DNA of 64,000 nucleotides from Muscardinus avellanarius (taxonomy: Eukaryota > Chordata > Mammalia > Rodentia > Gliridae), in the NCBI GenBank assembly GCA_963383645.1, contig OY726564.1, positions 115,067,415 to 115,131,414 on the forward strand, given 5' to 3'. The notes under the pieces are model-generated. The model worked only from the letters and a program-made list of their open reading frames with translations, had not been told where the DNA came from and ran no database searches. Made by a program: the position numbers and the translations under genes. The stretch's first letter is position 1. Every line of letters begins with the position of its first letter. Positions 1-11,564 of this stretch are shown piece after piece.

Positions 1-430
1 CTCTCTTCATTCTCATAAAGTCCCTTTTTTCTCCTATTTTCTCTCTTAATTCCACATATGAGAGAAAACATCTGGCCCTTTATGTTCTCAGTCTTGCTGA
101 TGTCACTAACATAATGTTCTCTAGTTCCATCTCTTTTCCTTCAACCAACATAGTTTTGTTCTTCTTTATGGCTGAGTGATATTCCACTGCGTGTATATAT
201 TATATTGTCTTTATCCATTCATCTGTTGACAGACACTAGGTTGGTTTTGTAATTTGGCTATTGTGAGTTGTGCTGCTATAAACATGGGTAGTCCTGGATC
301 ACTATAGTATCGTAACTTTAATTCTTTTGGGAAGATACCAAGAAGTGGTATAGCCGGGTCGTATGGTAGTTCCATTCCTACTTTGGGGGGAATGTCTATA
401 CTGATATCCACAGTGGTTGTACTAATTTAT
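1..430 (-). mobile_element. L1 3' end (ORF2 C-terminus and 3' UTR)
   Basis: Antisense L1. On the minus strand the end of ORF2 reads ELPYDPAIPLLGIF, then the L1 tail rich in a gagaaaacatctgg-type 3' UTR. Degenerate and truncated by the window edge. It continues at 770-1030 after a SINE insertion. Confidence 0.85.
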
Positions 431-485
431 AATTCTGCCAACAATTTCTTTCCTCCCACATTCTTGCCAGTATTTGTTATTGTGT

Positions 486-567
486 ATGTACATACACATA
501 TACACATAGACATATGCATATACACATACATATATACACATACACATATACACATACATATACATAT
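486..567. repeat. (CATA/TACACA)n simple repeat
   Basis: Alternating purine-pyrimidine tacacatatacacata array between the L1 fragment and a SINE. Confidence 0.85.
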
Positions 568-768
568 ATGTACCTGGAGATTGAACTCAGAGGCATTCTT
601 CCTCCAAGCTACATTCCCTAGCTCTTCTTATGTTTTTGCTTTGAAACCAGGTCTCCCTAGGTTACTGAAAATCTCACTACATTGCCTAAGCTGTCCTTGA
701 AACAGTGGTCCTCCTGTCCCACCATTCCAAGTACTGGGATCACAGGCATATGCCACTGTGCCCAGCTT
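568..768 (-). mobile_element. B1-dID SINE, minus strand
   Basis: ID half (gagattgaactcagaggcattc) then B1 half ending ccactgtgcccagctt. Diverged. It splits the antisense L1. Confidence 0.8.
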
Positions 769-769
769 A

Positions 770-1030
770 TTGTTTTCATTTTGATAACTGTCATTCTAGC
801 TGGAAGTGGATGGAATCTCAGTATAGCTTAGCTTTGTATTTCTTTGATTGATACGGATGTTGAACATTTTTAAATTTCTTTTGAGAAGTATCTATTCAGT
901 TCAGTTTCCCATTTTATAACTGGCTTGTTTCCTTGATGAGGAGTATTTTGAGTTCTAGATATTAGTCTGTCAGAGGAGTAGCTGGAAAGGTTTTCTTCCA
1001 CTCTGTAGTCTGTCTCTTCACACTCTTGAA
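770..1030 (-). mobile_element. L1 ORF2/3' region, continuation
   Basis: tctagctggaagtggatggaatctcagtatagctt and tgagttctagatattagtctgtcagagg are familiar antisense L1 segments. Confidence 0.7.
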
Positions 1031-1490
1031 GCAGGAGCCCGGCTACGTCCTTGAAGATGACTCTTGGCCACAAGCCCAGAAACTAACCAGAAGAATGAGA
1101 ACTCTTTCCCTGTGAACATAGCAGGGCCTTTTCTTGCAGCTGTAATTGCAAAGATAAAGCACAGAACGTTTAGGGGGAAAAAGAGAGAAGGAACGCACAA
1201 GCTAACTGCGTCTCTGCTCCTGCGTCTTGCTCAAGCTGGGCAGCTCCCCACCCCTTCTACAAGGTGAGTGCGCAGCTGTGCGAAGCCTGCCAGGCCCTGA
1301 GCTTGGGGCTCAGAGCCCCAGCTTTGCTCTCTGAACCTCGGTGGGGATCAACAGACCTGCTCTCTCCTAACCTCTCCACGGACCAAAGTCTCCTGCAACA
1401 CTCATGGCTGCGGCTTTTGCTACAAAGAGTTTTGCAGTTTGGTGCCATTCTGTATCCAGTGTCGGTTTATTTCTTTCCTAAGCTCCGGGG
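1031..1490. other. Unidentified insert within antisense L1
   Basis: GC-richer sequence interrupting L1-like DNA that resumes at about 1495. No coding signal convinced me. It could be a solo LTR or other transposon. Confidence 0.3.
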
Positions 1491-1494
1491 GTCT

Positions 1495-1612
1495 TATTGA
1501 GGATGTCATTATCAGTGCCTGTGTGTTGGAGGGTTGTTTCTATGTTTTCTTCTAGGTCTGACTTCTGGGTTTTGATCCATTCTGAGCTGACGGAAAGTAA
1601 GCTTTAGGTACT
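1495..1612 (-). mobile_element. L1 fragment
   Basis: gtgtgttggagggttgtttctatgttttcttctaggtctgac followed by ttttgatccattctgagctga is the L1 segment that normally lies directly upstream of the 770-1030 piece. Confidence 0.65.
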
Positions 1613-2158
1613 GCAGAGAGAAGTAAGAGCCCTCAAAGAACTCTCGGGCTTATTTGCCAACTCCTAATTAAAAAGGCCTGGTGTGAGTCACTGCATCCTG
1701 TTTTCTTCCTGGCGGCTCTCCTCTTAGCAGCGCATGGCTTTCTTGTCATACACTCAGCACAGCAGACTCTACATAAACAGTTTTTCCTGGATTTGAAATC
1801 ATTTGGACTATAACCCAGATTTTGAAATATAAATATGGTATAGGCTCCCTAAACAAGGTATTTGTTTTGAGAAGTACCGTTTGCCAAAACTGAAGGTCTG
1901 CAAACACAGCCGGGTTTATATTTAACCGTGTCCCGTCCTCCTCCCCACACCCGTTTCCCCGAGTCCCCGCTCATGGTACTCACCTGTACTTCAGGTTCAC
2001 TGTAGGACACTCACAGGAGGGCGCTCCTCCATCCCATGTTAAGGCACTTCTCTTGAAGTTATCATTTTTGTTACTTCCTTTACCTTGCCCTGCACTGCTT
2101 AGCCCCCTTTAAAGCCCTGACCTACTTACACCTAACGCTGCTTTCAAACGCACCCTTC
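1613..2158. other. Noncoding, nothing recognised
   Basis: No ORF with protein-like composition, no splice-consistent exon and no repeat I can name. Confidence 0.4.
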
Positions 2159-2366
2159 CAGCCAGGCCTGGTGAGCAGCTTGTAATCCCAGTACGTGGGA
2201 GGCTGAGACAGGAGGATCCCAGTTCACGGCCAGCCTCAGCTACTTAGTGAGGCCCTTTGCAACTCAGTGAGACCCTGTTTCAAAATAAAGAATAGAAAAT
2301 AGGGCTGGGGGTGGAACTTGGAGATAAAATGCCCCTGGGTTCCATCCCCAGTACCGCAAAAACAAA
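2159..2366 (+). mobile_element. B1-dID SINE
   Basis: ccaggcctggtgagcagcttgtaatccc through gttccatccccagtaccgcaaaa, followed by an A-rich tail. Confidence 0.88.
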
Positions 2367-2389
2367 AAACAGCAAAAACAAAAAACAAA

Positions 2390-3475
2390 AAAACGCACCC
2401 TTCCTAATGATGTTCTGCAGTTCCTCACAGCTTCTACTTATGGGAATGTGGAGGGAAGTTCAGTAGCAGTGTGGTCAAAGGGTCCTACGGCCAAGCGTGA
2501 GCAGCCCTTGCACGTCACTCTGCTTGAGCAACAGATTCCTGTCATCCTCGGAACAGACCCCGGTGGCACCCAGCTGGCCAGTACCTCCTCCTTCCCTGGC
2601 TCTCAGGAGCATCCTGAGGCCTCCAATCCTCTTAATCCTTCCCTTGGACCACACCTCTGGGCTCCCTCACGGCTTTTTCCCCTAAGTGGGGTATGCCCAT
2701 GTTTCATCAACACTGTCCACACGGCCTCAGAAAACCCTGGCCACTGTCCTTCTGCCCCGTCCCCAGCCCTGGACTAGCCCACCTGCATCCCCGTGCCCAT
2801 GTGCACTGGAGCTCACGGGCAGGCCGCGCCGGGCAATCTCTCTACACCTTCTTCCTCAGTCCCGCCCACAGGGCGAGTGAAACTTTCATACCCTGTGGTG
2901 AAACCTGCCCTGTCTTCATTAACCTTGCCCCAGGACTTTGTCTCTTGCCACACAAGCAAAACAGGCAATGTTAGGGAAATCCTCCACCCACACCTAGGGA
3001 CTGCTTATCCACCTTTCCTCTGCCTTATCTTCTTCTCTGATGAAAAAAATAAATAAATAAATCAAAGTCAAGACCAAACCCTGTATTTCAGTTCCAGATA
3101 CCTGCAGCTTCCACATCTCAGCAGCCTCTTTCAAACACCCCTGAATCCCATGGTGGCAGCTATGTAATTGTACAGATTGGGCACATCTTATTGAACTATA
3201 CTTCATGGATGGATTTTTTTTTCTGGGTGAAAATTAGACCACAATAAAGTCATTAAAATGTATTTAAATGAAAAAAAAAAACAGCCTTGAAGCTCTTCTG
3301 TCCCCTTTCCCTCTTGTTCATAAATCCATTCCACCCTCTGACAAGATAAACAAACGCTGAACTTGAGAACAATGTACTCTGCCTTTTCTTTCTACCCACG
3401 CATTTTAAAGAGCCCCTGTTTTGTACTAGTCTCTCCTAGCACTCACCAGCTGGCCTGCTGGGGTACTTAGATAGT
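2390..3475. other. Intergenic, nothing recognised
   Basis: Several overlapping short frames in a C-rich stretch show no protein-like conservation. An AATAAA and a short poly(A) at 3243-3280 could mark the end of a retroposed sequence, whose source I cannot name. Confidence 0.35.
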
Positions 3476-3479
3476 AGTT

Positions 3480-3690
3480 CTAATTTTTGTTAGGACGAGT
3501 TTTGTGCCAGGTACCATACAGATCATTTAACACATATAATTTTCTTTAATCCTCCCAGCAACCCTAATACATAGATATGATATCTACTATTTTACGCATG
3601 AGAATGCCGAGCACGTTGCCTGAGGTTGCCCAGGGTGGCAGTGGTGGCTGGGACCTAACCGAGACCTGCTTGGGGGTAAGCTCAAACTCT
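3480..3690 (+). mobile_element. MIR SINE
   Basis: gtgccaggtaccatacagatcatttaacac, then aatcctcccagcaacccta, then the gagaatgccgagcacgttgcctgaggttgccc core: an old MIR in forward orientation. Confidence 0.75.
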
Positions 3691-3769
3691 TCTTGCTAAG
3701 CTATGGGATGATACTTGGGGTCAGGTGAAAGGGGAAAAGTTAAGGGTCAGAGTAATCAGTTGCCCGCAA

Positions 3770-3773
<4 letters not shown>

Positions 3774-3827
<54 letters not shown>
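3774..3827. repeat. (CT)n microsatellite
   Basis: About 27 uninterrupted CT units. Confidence 0.97.
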
Positions 3828-3829
<2 letters not shown>

Positions 3830-3831
<2 letters not shown>

Positions 3832-4590
3832 GGTCCTTGTCCTCACTTCTGGGAGAACATCACAGTACTCCTAAGCAGAAAAAGGAATGGAGGCCGAGTT
3901 GGTGATGGACCACTAGACACAGTATCCTGGACCCGCCGACCTTCTCCTCTGTCCCAAAGTAGAGAGAGATTCTGCCCTGGAAGGCAGGTGGAGAGCACAG
4001 CTACAAATTACACGGGTAGGTGTCAAAACACGGATGAACTCTCCTGCGGGGATGTTATCTTCAAATACAGGGATAGGACCTTTACATCCTGGGGATCATA
4101 ACGAACTCTACAGTTTGGCTAATGATAAGCATGGATTGCTTCATCTATAGCTTAATGTGATTTATAAACCCATAAATAAGCTGAAAAATCTACCAATGAA
4201 AGTATAATTCATGAGGGGTTGGGAATCTGTCTACCGAAAAACACTTAGACAATTGTTATGCTCAGGGAAAGATAAAGATCCACACTTTATCCCTCCTCAC
4301 AAAAACCCTACAGTCACTGAGAGGAAGCCATGCACACAAGGACTGGAAATGACCTACCAGGCAGGATGTGACGTGGGCTGAGCACAGCACACGTGGCTGG
4401 CGTGAGCGGTCACGTCCCACAGTCCCTCAGGGGCCCAGCCAGAACGGGAGATGTCCTCTCTCTCTGTGGGTAGGAATTCCAACCAAGAATCCTCACCCTC
4501 AGGGTCAGAACTGAGAAGAAGGCCCATAATGGGGATTTGCAGTTATAAGAACCTGGAGAGGGAGTCCGGAATTAGAATTCAGACTAATAT
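3830..4590. other. Intergenic, nothing recognised
   Basis: Mixed-composition DNA without repeats or coding signal that I can identify. Confidence 0.35.
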
Positions 4591-4593
4591 CCA

Positions 4594-4768
4594 TGATCAA
4601 TGGCACACACCTCTAACTCTAGTACTTGGGAGGCTAGGTAAGGAGAATTGCAGGTTCGAGGCCAGCCTTAGCAACTTAGCGAGACCCTGTTTCAAAATTA
4701 AAAAAATATAAAAAGGATTGGAATATAGCTTGGAGGTAGAGTGCCTCTGGGTTCATTCTGCAAAAGAC
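4594..4768 (+). mobile_element. B1-dID SINE, diverged
   Basis: ggcacacacctctaactctagtacttgggaggc through gagtgcctctgggttcattctgcaaaag. Confidence 0.8.
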
Positions 4769-4799
4769 AACAACAACAACAGGACTTGGAAGAGAATGT

Positions 4800-5698
4800 C
4801 CTTACTAATTTCTTCTCTGGACACATTTAACATAAAAATGTGTTGAACCCTTTACCCACTGCAGAGTAATTCAAAATACTTTAGCAAATCATAAGATGAA
4901 GACATCATTAATAAGAAGAGAGGAAATGGGTGGTCAGTGCGGGGGGGGTGAGTTAATGCTCTGTCTACAGAGGACACAGCAGAAATGTTTGAACAGCTCT
5001 GCCCTGTCTCTGCGGCTTGGAGGCTGTCAGAGGCCTGCGATGGGCTCCTGGGCGACTGTGCAGCCACACGGGACTACGGAAGGAGAGCTAGGGAGGCCCT
5101 CGTCTGAGTTCACTCAGGATTTCTAACCTGTGGCTCGGCGGCATGTGACTGCGTGTGCTGCTTTATAGAGTTGTCCTACGAGTTAACGTGCTTTTAGAAA
5201 ACAGGGCATAAGGTGTTCTCCCCAAAGCACCCATCCATTCCCAACAAAGCTAAAGTATTTCAGAACACCAGTTATTTCACCACCTGCTTGGCTAAGTAGT
5301 CCATTTCTCCCTGGTCTCAGCTGACACCCATTCTGTACAGAAGTCTGTCTGGCCTGAGGACCGGACGAGGCTGCTTGAGCTGAGTCATTGAGCAGATGGT
5401 GCCCAGGGCTGCTATCTCACACGTGCCCGGGCCCTGACCCACACCCTGGCAGCTTCCAAAGGGCAGGCCCTGAGCCCTGGGCCACACTAGATCTAGTTCT
5501 CAGAGGAAGCAGAGCTGAGACCATCACCACAGGGTTGGCCAGGAGGCAGTGCCCCGAGGAAGCCCTTCTGGGGTCCGCACGTCTCAGAGCTGCCCAAAGC
5601 TTCCTTCCCCCGTCTCTCCTGTGCTCTCCTCCTCCACTCTGGTGGGAGCCCTGCTGCCGGGGGTGAAGAGGGCAGCTCTGCAGATAAGAAGGGAAACA
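4800..5698. other. Intergenic, nothing recognised
   Basis: Short frames only; no gene or repeat assigned. Confidence 0.35.
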
Positions 5699-5699
5699 G

Positions 5700-5906
5700 A
5701 AACCAGGTGTGGTGGCGCACGCTTGTAATCCTAGGATTTGGGAGGCTGAGACGGGAAGATCACTGTCCGAGGCCAGCCTCCACTACTTAGTCAGGCCCTC
5801 CGAAACTCAGTGAGACCCTGTTTCAAAATATAGAATAGAAAATAGTGCTGGGGGTGTAGCTCCTAGGTAGAATGCCCCTGGGTTCCATCCCCAGTACTGC
5901 AAAAAT
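5700..5906 (+). mobile_element. B1-dID SINE with expanded purine tail
   Basis: aaccaggtgtggtggcgcacgcttg through ccatccccagtactgcaaaa. Its A-rich tail runs directly into the GGA/GAA tract. Confidence 0.9.
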
Positions 5907-5915
5907 ATTAATAAA

Positions 5916-6097
5916 AGAAGAAGAGGAGGAGGAGGAGGAGGAGGAGGAGTAGGAGGAGGAGAGGGAAGAGGAGGGGGAGGAGGAGGAGGAGGAGGAAGAA
6001 GAAGAGGAGGAGGAGGAGGAGGAGGAGGAGGAGGAAGAGGAGGAGGAGGAAGAAGAAGAGGAAGAGGAGGAGGAAGAAGAGGAGGAGGAGGAGGAAT
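5916..6097. repeat. 180-bp GGA/GAA homopurine tract
   Basis: Almost uninterrupted purines on the plus strand in triplets of gga, gaa and agg, with only isolated t/g interruptions. It grew from the 3' tail of the preceding SINE. Confidence 0.97.
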
Positions 6098-6371
6098 AGA
6101 AAGGGCATCTGGTTCCAGGGTCCAGGCTCTGCCAGGTCCTCACACATTCCCACTTCCAGGTCATTGCAATTGAGAGATAATACATTCCTCTCCCAAGACT
6201 CAAGCTGTTGCTGCCACTTGGGCGACTCTCCCAGCTGAATCAATACTCAGAGAATGTCACAGCTGGAAAAACCATTCAGAGGTCATCTAGTCCCAACTCT
6301 TGTGTTAGAGGAACCTGACCCATTTGGAGAGAAACCTGAGCTCTTACATGGCCCCGGACTCCTGATGCAGT

Positions 6372-6393
6372 GTTTTTTTTTTTTTGTTTTTTG

Positions 6394-6450
<57 letters not shown>
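6372..6450. repeat. Poly(T) and (GT)n microsatellite
   Basis: T-rich run at 6372-6404 followed by about 22 GT units to 6450. Confidence 0.95.
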
Positions 6451-6453
<3 letters not shown>

Positions 6454-6945
6454 CACAATGAATTCTCTCCCTGGATTGGATTATGGAGTTCATAAGAGGT
6501 TTATGAACTCATACCATCCAGCTGGGTAATGGGTTGCACAGATTCCCAAAGTTGGAAACACTGGTCCCTGGGGATTTGGGGCAGTAGTAGCCTTGGGAGC
6601 AATGAAGGGGTAGTGAATGAAAATAAGGGGCTGTGGAAGCATCCAAGTCATTTATTTCTGAAAAAGGGGGTGGTAAGACAGTAAGTTTAGGAACAGGTTA
6701 AAGTCTTATTCCTAAGAATATCAATTTTGTTTTCTTATCGAATTCCACAAGTTATCAGTTTTGTGGCAAAGTCTTTTTGTCAGAACTGTTTCGTGTTAGC
6801 TTGTTTCTAAACTTTCAGGTAAAATTGCCACTCGGGTGGGTTTTAGAGGCTTAGGAAGGTCAAAGGTCCCTAGGAAGTGAAATTTGGGAAATTGTAGGCT
6901 GGGAAAATAAAATGCCTTTGCCTTGGGCATTAGTATTGAGAAACT
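6451..6945. other. Intergenic, nothing recognised
   Basis: No gene or named repeat. Confidence 0.35.
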
Positions 6946-6948
6946 TAG

Positions 6949-7150
6949 CCAGATGTGGTGGTGCCTGCTTGTAATACCAACATTCAGGAGACTGAGACAG
7001 GAGGATCGTGGTTTGCAGACAGCCTCAGCTACTTAATGAGGCCCTTTGCAACTCAGTGAGACCATTTAAAAATAAATAAAAAATAAAAAATAGGGCTGGT
7101 AGTGTAGCTTGGAGGTGGAATGCCCCTGGGTTCCATCCCCAGTACCATAA
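6949..7150 (+). mobile_element. B1-dID SINE
   Basis: gccagatgtggtggtgcctgcttgtaat through gttccatccccagtaccataaaa. Confidence 0.9.
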
Positions 7151-7154
7151 AAAA

Positions 7155-7990
7155 ATTTTTTTAAATCTTCCGAATATAACACCACTGTAGCCTTTTGAAG
7201 ATGGGATTAATAAAGCCTCAAACATGTCCACCTAGAATCCGCACCCTAGGATGATGCGGCTGCATCATTCTGCTTCCGCCTTCATTTATTCTGTTCATTT
7301 TCACCAAATGCGAGTTGGGTGCTCGGAGTGAGGTGAAGGGGAAGGAGTAAGACTTCTGCGCGGGGCTCTTATAGACTAGCGAGGGCTAAGAGACAAAAGC
7401 TGCAGTAGGGTGTGGCGGCTATGACAGCAGTGTCTGCACCATTCCAAGAACAGACCAAGGCTAGACCAAGACATTCCAAGGCTAGACCACGTGTCCAAGA
7501 GGTCTTGAGAGGAGGGCGCGGGGAGCGCAGGGAGGAACCAAGACCGTGCTCCTCGCTCACCCACTTCTCAAGCACGTTGAGCGGGAGCTTGTGGCCAAGC
7601 ACTGTCCTAGAGCAGCCATCAAAACAGGCCACGGCTTTATGGAGCTCCTCTTCTACTGCTCACCCAGGAAATGTGGAAAAGGCAAGTCAGCACGTAGGAG
7701 AGCAAGTGGGGGTGTGGGGACAGGGAGGAAGCAGAGAGAAGGACGGAGTGGGCAGGGTGGGCTGCGATGTCAGCAGGATAGAGGTGATGAAACCTGGGGT
7801 AGTGAGGGGCTCGGAAGAGTGCTGTGGGCAGAGGGAGCAGCGCAACGGTCTGGAGAGTGCGCCGTGCTCACAGGAGTAGGAGGAAGAGGTGGCTGCCCCC
7901 AGTGGGGAGTGGGGGGCGGCAGGAGAGATGGTTGATACGCTGAGGTGGAGTGAGCTCATCACGTAGGACCTAGCAGGCTGCCACTGCATC
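7155..7990. other. Intergenic, nothing recognised
   Basis: Long overlapping frames on both strands reflect G/C-skewed composition. None resembles a known protein or has splice context. Confidence 0.35.
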
Positions 7991-7994
7991 CCCA

Positions 7995-8345
7995 CCGTAA
8001 GAAAAGAAGAGGTGGGCCTTTAAGAAGGGCTAGGTTATGAACTCTATCCCCTTTCCGATGGACTAATCCACGTGTGCCCTGATGGATTCGTGAGCTAACA
8101 GAGTATCTATCTCAACAGCGGGTCTGTGCTAGAAGCCAGCTTGGCTCTGGTTCCCGTCTGGACCCCTCTCAGCACACAACGCCCGTGTGGCCCCCGGACT
8201 CTGCAGGGTCCTCAACCCAGCAGGAAACCCCTCACCAGATGACTATGCTCTTGGACTTTCAAAGCCACAAGCTAAATAAATCTCTCTATAAATTACCTAG
8301 GCTACGGTATTCAGTTAAAGCAACAGAAAAAGGTCCAAGGCGCAG
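7995..8345 (+). mobile_element. MLT1-like MaLR LTR fragment
   Basis: The 3' part (cttggactttcaaagccacaagctaaataaatctctctataaattacctaggctacggtattcagttaaagcaacag) has the layout of ERVL-MaLR LTR ends, including the AATAAA. No internal proviral genes accompany it. Confidence 0.65.
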
Positions 8346-8349
8346 GCTG

Positions 8350-9615
8350 TTGTAAAGACTCAGGATTTGATTCCAACTTTAATGGGAAGCCATTGGAGGG
8401 ATCTAAGCAGAAGAATGGAAGGATCTGATTTAGGCTGTTGTGCGAATAGACTATAAGGAGAAGGCCAGCTCGCAGAAATAGGGGATAATGTGGTAGCTCA
8501 GAAGGGAAATGATGATGACTTACACTAGGGTGGCTGCAGTGGAGGAGAGAAGACATCGGAAAAGACATGTTGAGAATCTGGCAAGTATGAGGGAGATTCA
8601 TGGAAAATGATATTGGGAGTGTCAGCACAAGTCAGAAATAAGTATCATCAAAGATTCTCAATCAGAGATCAAGACAGGGGTCATAGTAGGCAGAGGAAGG
8701 TCACATTCTAACTGTGACATGGAGACTGGCCCGGCTAGGGAGAGGCAAGAGACAGGAAACTACCATCAAATGAATGTAAGTCAGAGGATGAGGGTAGTGG
8801 TTTCATAATATATGATTGCAGTTTACAACAGGTTGGTTCGCATTGGGTGCACTAACTTTGCACATGGGATGGAATTTTTGGAGATCAGTGAATGAAGGCA
8901 GCAGCATTCTGCTTAGGATTCAACGGTGACAGAAGACAGGCAGAGTTTGGAGGGAGGAATGAGGCCACAGAGTCTGTCCTGAGCATGCTCAGAGCACTTT
9001 CCCACAGGACCTCTTGGGTGTGCCAAGGCCTCGCCTGGTGGTACCACATTCCCAGCCCACACAGGTGGAGTAGCTGATGAGTAGGTGGCCCATTAGGAGT
9101 GCTGCTCCGTGACACAGCTCAGCTGTGGGGCGATGCCTCATGACTACATACAGAATTCTGGGTCAAGTATTTACGAAACAGGAGGAGAGTCATTTGGGAA
9201 CTGAGTTGGAGTTTTATCGAATAGCACAGCATAGTCATTCGGTCTATGATTATCGTGTCAGGACACAACTTGCTTCTGTTTAGGAAACCGCTCGTGAATT
9301 TAGGGGCACTTCCAAGATACTGTGTGGAGTGGATTCGAGTGACGGACTCACTACTGATTCATCCTGTGACCTCCCTGAGGTTGTGGGCTGCCTTTTCTTT
9401 GCTTTCCTAGGACACCAATGTCATAAACAGGATCCCAACATACTCACATCGAAGGAACAAATGTGACCTTGATTCTTTACCTCTTAGTCTTTCCATCTAT
9501 AAACTAAGAAAAGTATGTATTTTACCTGCCATAGTTCAAGGACTCTAGTAAATATCCAAGTTCTATGAGTCTGAAAGGCATTTCAGTGCTCTGTCTTCAG
9601 GAGAATTGCTTGCAG
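8350..9615. other. Intergenic with possible old repeat
   Basis: 8365-8540 (gggaagccattggagggatctaagcag and on) resembles an ancient interspersed repeat whose family I cannot name. The rest is unassigned. Confidence 0.35.
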
Positions 9616-9619
9616 CATG

Positions 9620-9965
9620 GTATTGTGGTCTTTCTGCATGCATGGGGGTTTACATCCAAGACCCCTCAAGGATAGATACCCAAACCAGATGCTCAAGCCC
9701 CATATAAGAAACAGTGTGTGATGTTTACATGTAACCTACATGCATCCTGTCATACATAATCTAGTATAAATACTACATTATTTATAATACCTAATACAAT
9801 GCAATGCTGTGGAAATAGTTGCTAGACTATATTGTTTAGGGGAAAATGACAAGTAAGAAGTCTGTAGATGTTCAGCACAGACACGTAATTTTTCCTGACT
9901 TTTTTCAATCCACTGTTGGTTGAATCCATGGATGCATATTCTGGGATAGGGAGGGAAAACTATAC
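9620..9965 (+). mobile_element. MER2-like Tigger DNA transposon
   Basis: catgggggtttacatccaagacccc, then gatgctcaagcccc, ataatacctaatacaatgcaatgct, gtctgtagatgttcagcacagac and tggttgaatccatggatgc follow the order of the nonautonomous TcMar-Tigger element MER2 over about 345 bp. Confidence 0.75.
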
Positions 9966-10238
9966 TGAAGGTACAGAAATATTAACTAGGAGAGAGAGTA
10001 TCAGAGGAAGCAGAGTACTCAAGTGCAAGTTTGCATAGCCAAACACACTCGGATTTGCTGCTAACTCTCTAGGTGATCCTGACAAATGGTTTTACATTTC
10101 TTGACTCCAACTTCATTATTCTTTCCAAAATGAACAGTCTATTATTATAATTATTTTTTTTTACTTAATTCCATTATTTCTAGTGTAGAACCTAATTTAA
10201 ACTGGGCCAACAAGAATTCTTCAAATTTTCTGGGCATT

Positions 10239-10436
10239 GCCGGGCGTGGTGGCGCACGCTTGTAACCCCCATGCTTGGGAGGCTGAGACAGGAGGATCGT
10301 ATAGGTTTGAAGCCAGCCTCAGCTACTTAGTGAAGCTTTCAGCAACTTAGTGACACCCTGTTCCAAATAAAATATAAAATAGGTCTGGGAGTATAGCCCA
10401 GAGGTAGAAAGCCTCTGGTTCCACCCCCAGTACCAC
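10239..10436 (+). mobile_element. B1-dID SINE (variant with 'gtctgggagtatag')
   Basis: gccgggcgtggtggcgcacgcttgtaa start, right half gtctgggagtatagcccagaggtagaaagcctctgg, then cacacaca. Directly followed by another copy inserted in its tail. Confidence 0.9.
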
Positions 10437-10446
10437 ACACACAAAA

Positions 10447-10640
10447 AGAATTGCTGGATGTGGTGGCGCATGCTTGTAATTGCCGCACTTGGGAGGTGGA
10501 GACAGGAGGATCGCGCAGGTTCGAAGCCAGCCGTGCTGGCTTAAGAGAGAGACCCTGTTTCCAAATAAAATTATAAAAAATAGGTCTGGGAGTGTAGTTC
10601 AGAGGTAGAAGGGCTTCCAGGAACCCCAGTACCACCAAAA
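10447..10640 (+). mobile_element. Young B1-dID SINE
   Basis: Carries the diagnostic agccgtgctggcttaagagaga and gggcttccaggaaccccagtaccacc, then poly(A). Confidence 0.9.
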
Positions 10641-10644
10641 AAAA

Positions 10645-11085
10645 AAAAAAAAATCTTCAATTTTTATCATGTCACATGGCCCCTTAACATTTTTGTTAAG
10701 TTTTAAAGTCTTTCACTAGAAAGCAATACAATGGACAAGCTGATCTTTATTCTTCTCTCTGGGCTAAAACTCTACCCACCACACAATGGGCATAGACCAA
10801 TGCTCCTGTCCAGCCTGCACGACTCCGGAGGATAAAAACGTTCACTAGTTCATGCTTTGTAGGCTGCTGCTAACTCATAAGGCTGCCCTCTAGGTTTCAC
10901 AATGGGTCACTTAGGGCAGGAGACTCAACAGCCTACAGAGGGCCTTGCATTTACCAAAACGCACGAAGCTCCTTCAACTTGCCAGATACTATACTAGGAA
11001 AATTCAGTGTCTGGTAGCAGTCCAACCATTTCCTCAGTAAATCAAGTTAATAATCACCTTACCATTCTCTAGTTTTTATGTTTTG
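10645..11085. other. Intergenic, nothing recognised
   Basis: No gene or named repeat. Confidence 0.3.
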
Positions 11086-11089
11086 TTTT

Positions 11090-11560
11090 AGTGAGTTTCT
11101 ACTCAGGGACGGTATTTCCTTGTAGTTTCCTAGATTTGGGAGATAATTACTTACATTTAAGTCACTGATCCATCTGGAATTTGTTTATACATGTAATAAA
11201 AGATTATTCATATGAAAGAAGTTGAATTTGTAATGGTTTGACACTGCCATTCATTAAACTGTCCACCACCATTTGTTGAACAAAATAGCTGTCAATTATT
11301 AAATTGTAAACATACTTAGACCTATTTCTGGATTCCCTGCGTTGTTTCACTTACGTTGTCTATTCTGATGGTCTCACCAAACTGATTTGATTCCAAGACC
11401 TTTAAATTATGTTCTGATACCTAGTGAGGCAAGTTCCCCCTTGCTAATCTTCTACGCATAACTTTATTGACTATTCTTGGATGCTTCTCATTATGCCGTG
11501 TGAAATCTAACGTATTTTTGTATTCTCAATTGAGAATATTGTTTAGATTCCACTTGGAAG
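11090..11560 (-). mobile_element. Old L1 ORF2 fragment
   Basis: Antisense: gtcactgatccatctggaatttgttt, gtccaccaccatttgttgaacaa, ttatgttctgatacctagtgaggcaagt and tttattgactattcttggatgctt are standard L1 stretches in their usual order. Confidence 0.75.
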
Positions 11561-11564
11561 CGAA

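Noticed and set aside
3060..3280. Possible processed pseudogene 3' end (AATAAA then poly(A))
   Set aside because: No parent gene or coding portion recognised; may equally be the tail of an unrecognised LINE.
5823..6243. Minus-strand ORFs of polyserine and polyleucine
   Set aside because: They are translations of the GGA/GAA tract; no real gene.
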